This document shows positions 61,554-64,000 of a stretch of DNA of 64,000 nt, one piece after another. The DNA is taken from NCBI GenBank assembly GCA_942491105.1, contig CALNZX010000011.1:1-64000 (forward strand). Reading direction: 5' to 3'. Source of the DNA: JBBEAM01 sp942491105 (lineage in GTDB: Bacteria > Pseudomonadota > Alphaproteobacteria > Kiloniellales > DSM-21159). A model generated the notes under the pieces. It saw only the letters and a list, made by a program, of their open reading frames with translations, was not told the DNA's origin and searched no databases. Within the stretch, counting starts at the first letter, position 1. Each line of letters begins with the position of its first letter. A program made the position numbers and the translations under genes.

Positions 61554-63694
61554 CGCGCACGGACTCCGAGCGAATCGCGGCCCGGCTCATCCCGAGACGC
61601 GCTTCGTTGAATCGAATGCGTGCGGCCTGTCCGACGACCGTAGTCGCATAGAGCTGAACCACCAGTTGACCGGAGTCGTCCGGGACCCCGATCTCGTAGC
61701 GAAGCTTCCAACGCTCGCCATTTCGAACCAGGAAACCTTTGCGCTCGAACTTGGAGTAGCCGTTCAGGAAAACATCTTGGTGAAAGTCGACCACAGCTCC
61801 ATCACCGAGAACTTCGAGGTCCAGCACCACTTCGAGGTTCGTTCCCGCGGGAACGCGTAGATACTGGCCGCCGATGAGAAGCTTCTTTCCGTCGGAGGCC
61901 CTCACGGTGATTTCCTCCTGGGCGAGCAGATCGAGTGCTTCGGTCTCCGTCATGTCTCGACGGCCCGAGCGGGTCAGGCGCGCGACCTCGGCCAAGAGCT
62001 GCCGCTCACGCCCATCGGCAGGCTCGCTGCGTCGACTCGGTCCGAATACCAGGCTTCGCTCCGGAATGGTCCGCGTACAATCTCGGAACGACTCGCTGCA
62101 GACGACGGCGCTGCCAGTTGCCTCCCACATGATCACGCGACGTGCATAAGTGTTTCCTGCGAAGAGCCGTCGCGGCACGGCGTAGTCGCGAAACCAGCTT
62201 CGTCCCAAGAACTGCCGCGCCTCACCTTCGACTCCTAAGAGATCGGTCACAGAAAGCGCAGTGTCGACGTGGGCCTGGAGCGTGTCGATTCGTTTTCGCT
62301 GCGGGATCGGCAGCATCACCACCACGAACGACCAGCTTTGAGAGAGCAGCCTCTGGGTTGCGCTCTCCGCCCGCGCCAGGCCCGCCGATTCATCCGAGGT
62401 GATGATCACGACCGTGTCGCGGAGCACGCCTCGTCGTTGGAGCTCATCCAGGAACACGGCAAGCGCGTCGTCGGCCCAGAGAAAGGCGCGCTCCTGCCTG
62501 GATCGTGCACCGTCACCGCCCGCATCTGCTGGTATCGTAAAGGGATGATGCGTGCCTACCGTCAGGAGCGTGGCGAAGAAGGGCGTCGACGCCTCGTGAA
62601 GCGCGACCACTTTCTCGACGGACTGCTCGAAGAACGCTTTGTCGTCGACGCCCCAATCGGTGCGGGCATAGCTCTTCTCGAACCAGGGATCTCCGACGAG
62701 CTCATCGAAGCCGGCTTTCTTCATGAACTGGTCCTTGAGCATGAATCCGAGCGGGGCTGCTTGTATGTACGCGGTGCGGTATCCGAGCTTGCGCAAGACT
62801 TGGGGCAGGCACAGGCGCGCCGAGCCGTAGGCCTGCTCGCTCATCTTCGATTGATCGGTGAGAAGCTTGGGGTAGTCCCCGCATAGAATCTCCGTACTCT
62901 CCGCGGTTGGTTTGCCTTTGATGGGAAATCACTTGCGTGAAGACGATGTGCTCCTGCGCCAGTGCGTCCAGCCTGGGCATCCGCGTCGTGCTCTCGACGC
63001 CTTGGGCGGCCGCGACCGAGGGGAGGTACGCGCCCGAAGCTCCTTCGACCATGATCAGCAGGACGTTCGGCCGATCGAGAAGTGGACCGATCCAGCGCTC
63101 GCCATGCAGATTGCTTCGAAAGACGTCTCGTACTTCGGCGCTGATCGTTCCTGATTCTTCGTTCGGGGAGGCCCCTACGATCGCTAGGTTGGCGTAGACC
63201 GCATGACGCTGACGCCACTCGTCTTGCTGATCTGACCAAGGAATGGCTACCTGGCCGAGCACGCTCGTGGCGAACGCGAGCCCCCACCAGCGCCACCAAC
63301 GCTCTTTCGGGCGACGTGCCGAGAACGCCGCGAGAATCGCGAGAACCAGGAATGAGCCAAAAAGAAACGGATGCGCCAGACGACCCGCTGAACCACCTAG
63401 GAAGACCGAATCGGTCAAAAAGCCTGCATGGCTGAGCGCATAGAGAGAATCGAATACCGAGATGAACTCGTACATGGTGAAACTCAGCACGACGAACGCA
63501 ATGAGGATCAGCAGTCCGAGCGCTCTGCCCCAGTAGCGGCCGAGGGAGAAGAGCAGGCCTACGGCGCCAATCACGAGCAAAGCGATGGACGTGTCGGAGA
63601 GAAATCCTCGGAGATCGGCCAGGGCGAGGACCATCCCCTTTTCGCGCAAGAGCAAGCCACGCGTGAGCCAAGGGGCGCCGAGGCAAAGCGCCAC
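61516..63694 (-). CDS. LtaS-like membrane sulfatase/phosphotransferase (frameshifted)
   Basis: The N-terminal third has about five membrane helices. A sulfatase-like domain follows: RPNVLLIMVEGASGAYLP (usual E-x-x-S/T nucleophile region), QTNRGEYG-ILCGDYPK, FFATLLTVGTHHPFTIP and VVIITSDESAGLA. The last two bases of the usual SDHG metal motif are replaced (SDES). A ~120-residue beta-rich C-terminal domain follows. One extra base near 62,893 shifts the frame between EYG and ILCGDYPK. The GTG start is uncertain: the open frame continues upstream without an ATG (VPVIEADTPDWNGRAGWGLV), possibly because of another indel. Confidence 0.72.
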
Positions 63695-63757
63695 GACTAG
63701 CCCCCAACCTGCGCGTCCATTCCAATCCGGTGTGTCTGCTTCGATGACCGGAACTTA

Positions 63758-64000
63758 TGAGCTATGTCGATACGATGGCAAAGGGATTCGCGCCTGCGGC
63801 CGAGCGCAATCGGCAACCGATCCTCGACGTGCTTCGGCGAGTGCTCCCGCCCCGAGGCCTGGTTCTCGAAGTCGCGAGTGGAACAGGTCAGCACGCGGTC
63901 TTCTTCTCGGAGCAGCTTCGAGCCCTTCGATGGCAACCGAGCGACGTCTCGCCCGATGCCCTGCGGAGCATCGGAGCCTGGGTCGCCGAGCTTGGCCGGA
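63758..64000 (+). CDS. DUF938 family SAM methyltransferase, N-terminal part
   Basis: The first 81 residues of a DUF938-type class I methyltransferase. The N-terminus SYVDTMAKGFAPAAERNRQPILDVLRRVL is followed by SAM motif I LVLEVASGTGQHAVFFSEQL and by RWQPSDVSPDALRSIGAWVAE, all typical of DUF938. The gene continues past the window. It is divergent from the LtaS-like gene with a short intergenic gap. Confidence 0.85.

Overview
The window looks like two pieces of DNA from different organisms joined near base 50,480. Bases 1 to about 50,480 read as a denitrifying or microaerobic alphaproteobacterium, probably Rhodospirillales-like. The support is the fix/cco-type oxidase cluster, the MlaA/MlaC pair, the uvrD-prmA-pepP order, an NsrR-type Rrf2 regulator and DUF1127 motifs. 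This taxonomic placement is inference from gene content. The rest (about 50,480 to 64,000) carries an ethylmalonyl-CoA pathway cluster and large cell-envelope sulfatases. It has many more apparent frameshifts and probably belongs to another lineage, possibly Myxococcota or a relative (low confidence).

Bases 1-14,068 form a low-oxygen respiration block. It starts with the end of narG, then narH, narJ and narI, a PpiC-type prolyl isomerase, a 99-residue protein and a hemerythrin-fold protein that has lost its iron ligands. A canonical hemerythrin follows on the opposite strand. Two FNR/FixK-type boxes lie between that hemerythrin and ccoN. Next come ccoN, ccoO, ccoQ, ccoP, a small membrane protein, a DUF2189 membrane protein, the copper ATPase ccoI/fixI and ccoS. 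Bases 14,098-18,034 hold a secreted orphan, an NsrR-like regulator, and a tight operon of truncated globin, 5-formyltetrahydrofolate cyclo-ligase and a YiiM-like MOSC protein.

Bases 18,424-26,670 hold two Rnk-like proteins, a class II aldolase, an SPFH protein, CsbD, a large autotransporter with a strict 24/27-residue alternating repeat, a methyltransferase and MsrA. Bases 26,686-33,770 hold small membrane proteins, YggT, and a DUF4212/sodium-solute symporter pair. The pair is divergent from a hypothetical protein, a PAS-like/exonuclease protein and a CBS-DUF294 nucleotidyltransferase, which together could be a regulatory module for the symporter. Bases 33,916-50,056 are mostly housekeeping genes: ettA, mlaC, mlaA, a BASS transporter, a thioesterase, a pentapeptide protein, an acetyltransferase, a ClC channel, an AstE/aspartoacylase-family enzyme, uvrD/pcrA, prmA, a tandem DUF1127 protein and aminopeptidase P. 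The piece ends in the C-terminal part of ligA, cut at the junction.

Past the junction lie the ScfR/RamB-type regulator (cut at its C-terminus), ecm, meaB, ccr and mcd. Together these convert crotonyl-CoA through ethylmalonyl-CoA and methylsuccinyl-CoA to mesaconyl-CoA. They are followed by a GT39-type glycosyltransferase, two sulfatase/LtaS-like proteins and the start of a DUF938 methyltransferase. At least a dozen single- or double-base indels break genes here, against two seen in the first 50 kb. The likeliest explanation is a chimeric assembly whose second part is less well polished. I saw no tRNA, rRNA, CRISPR array or insertion sequence by eye.
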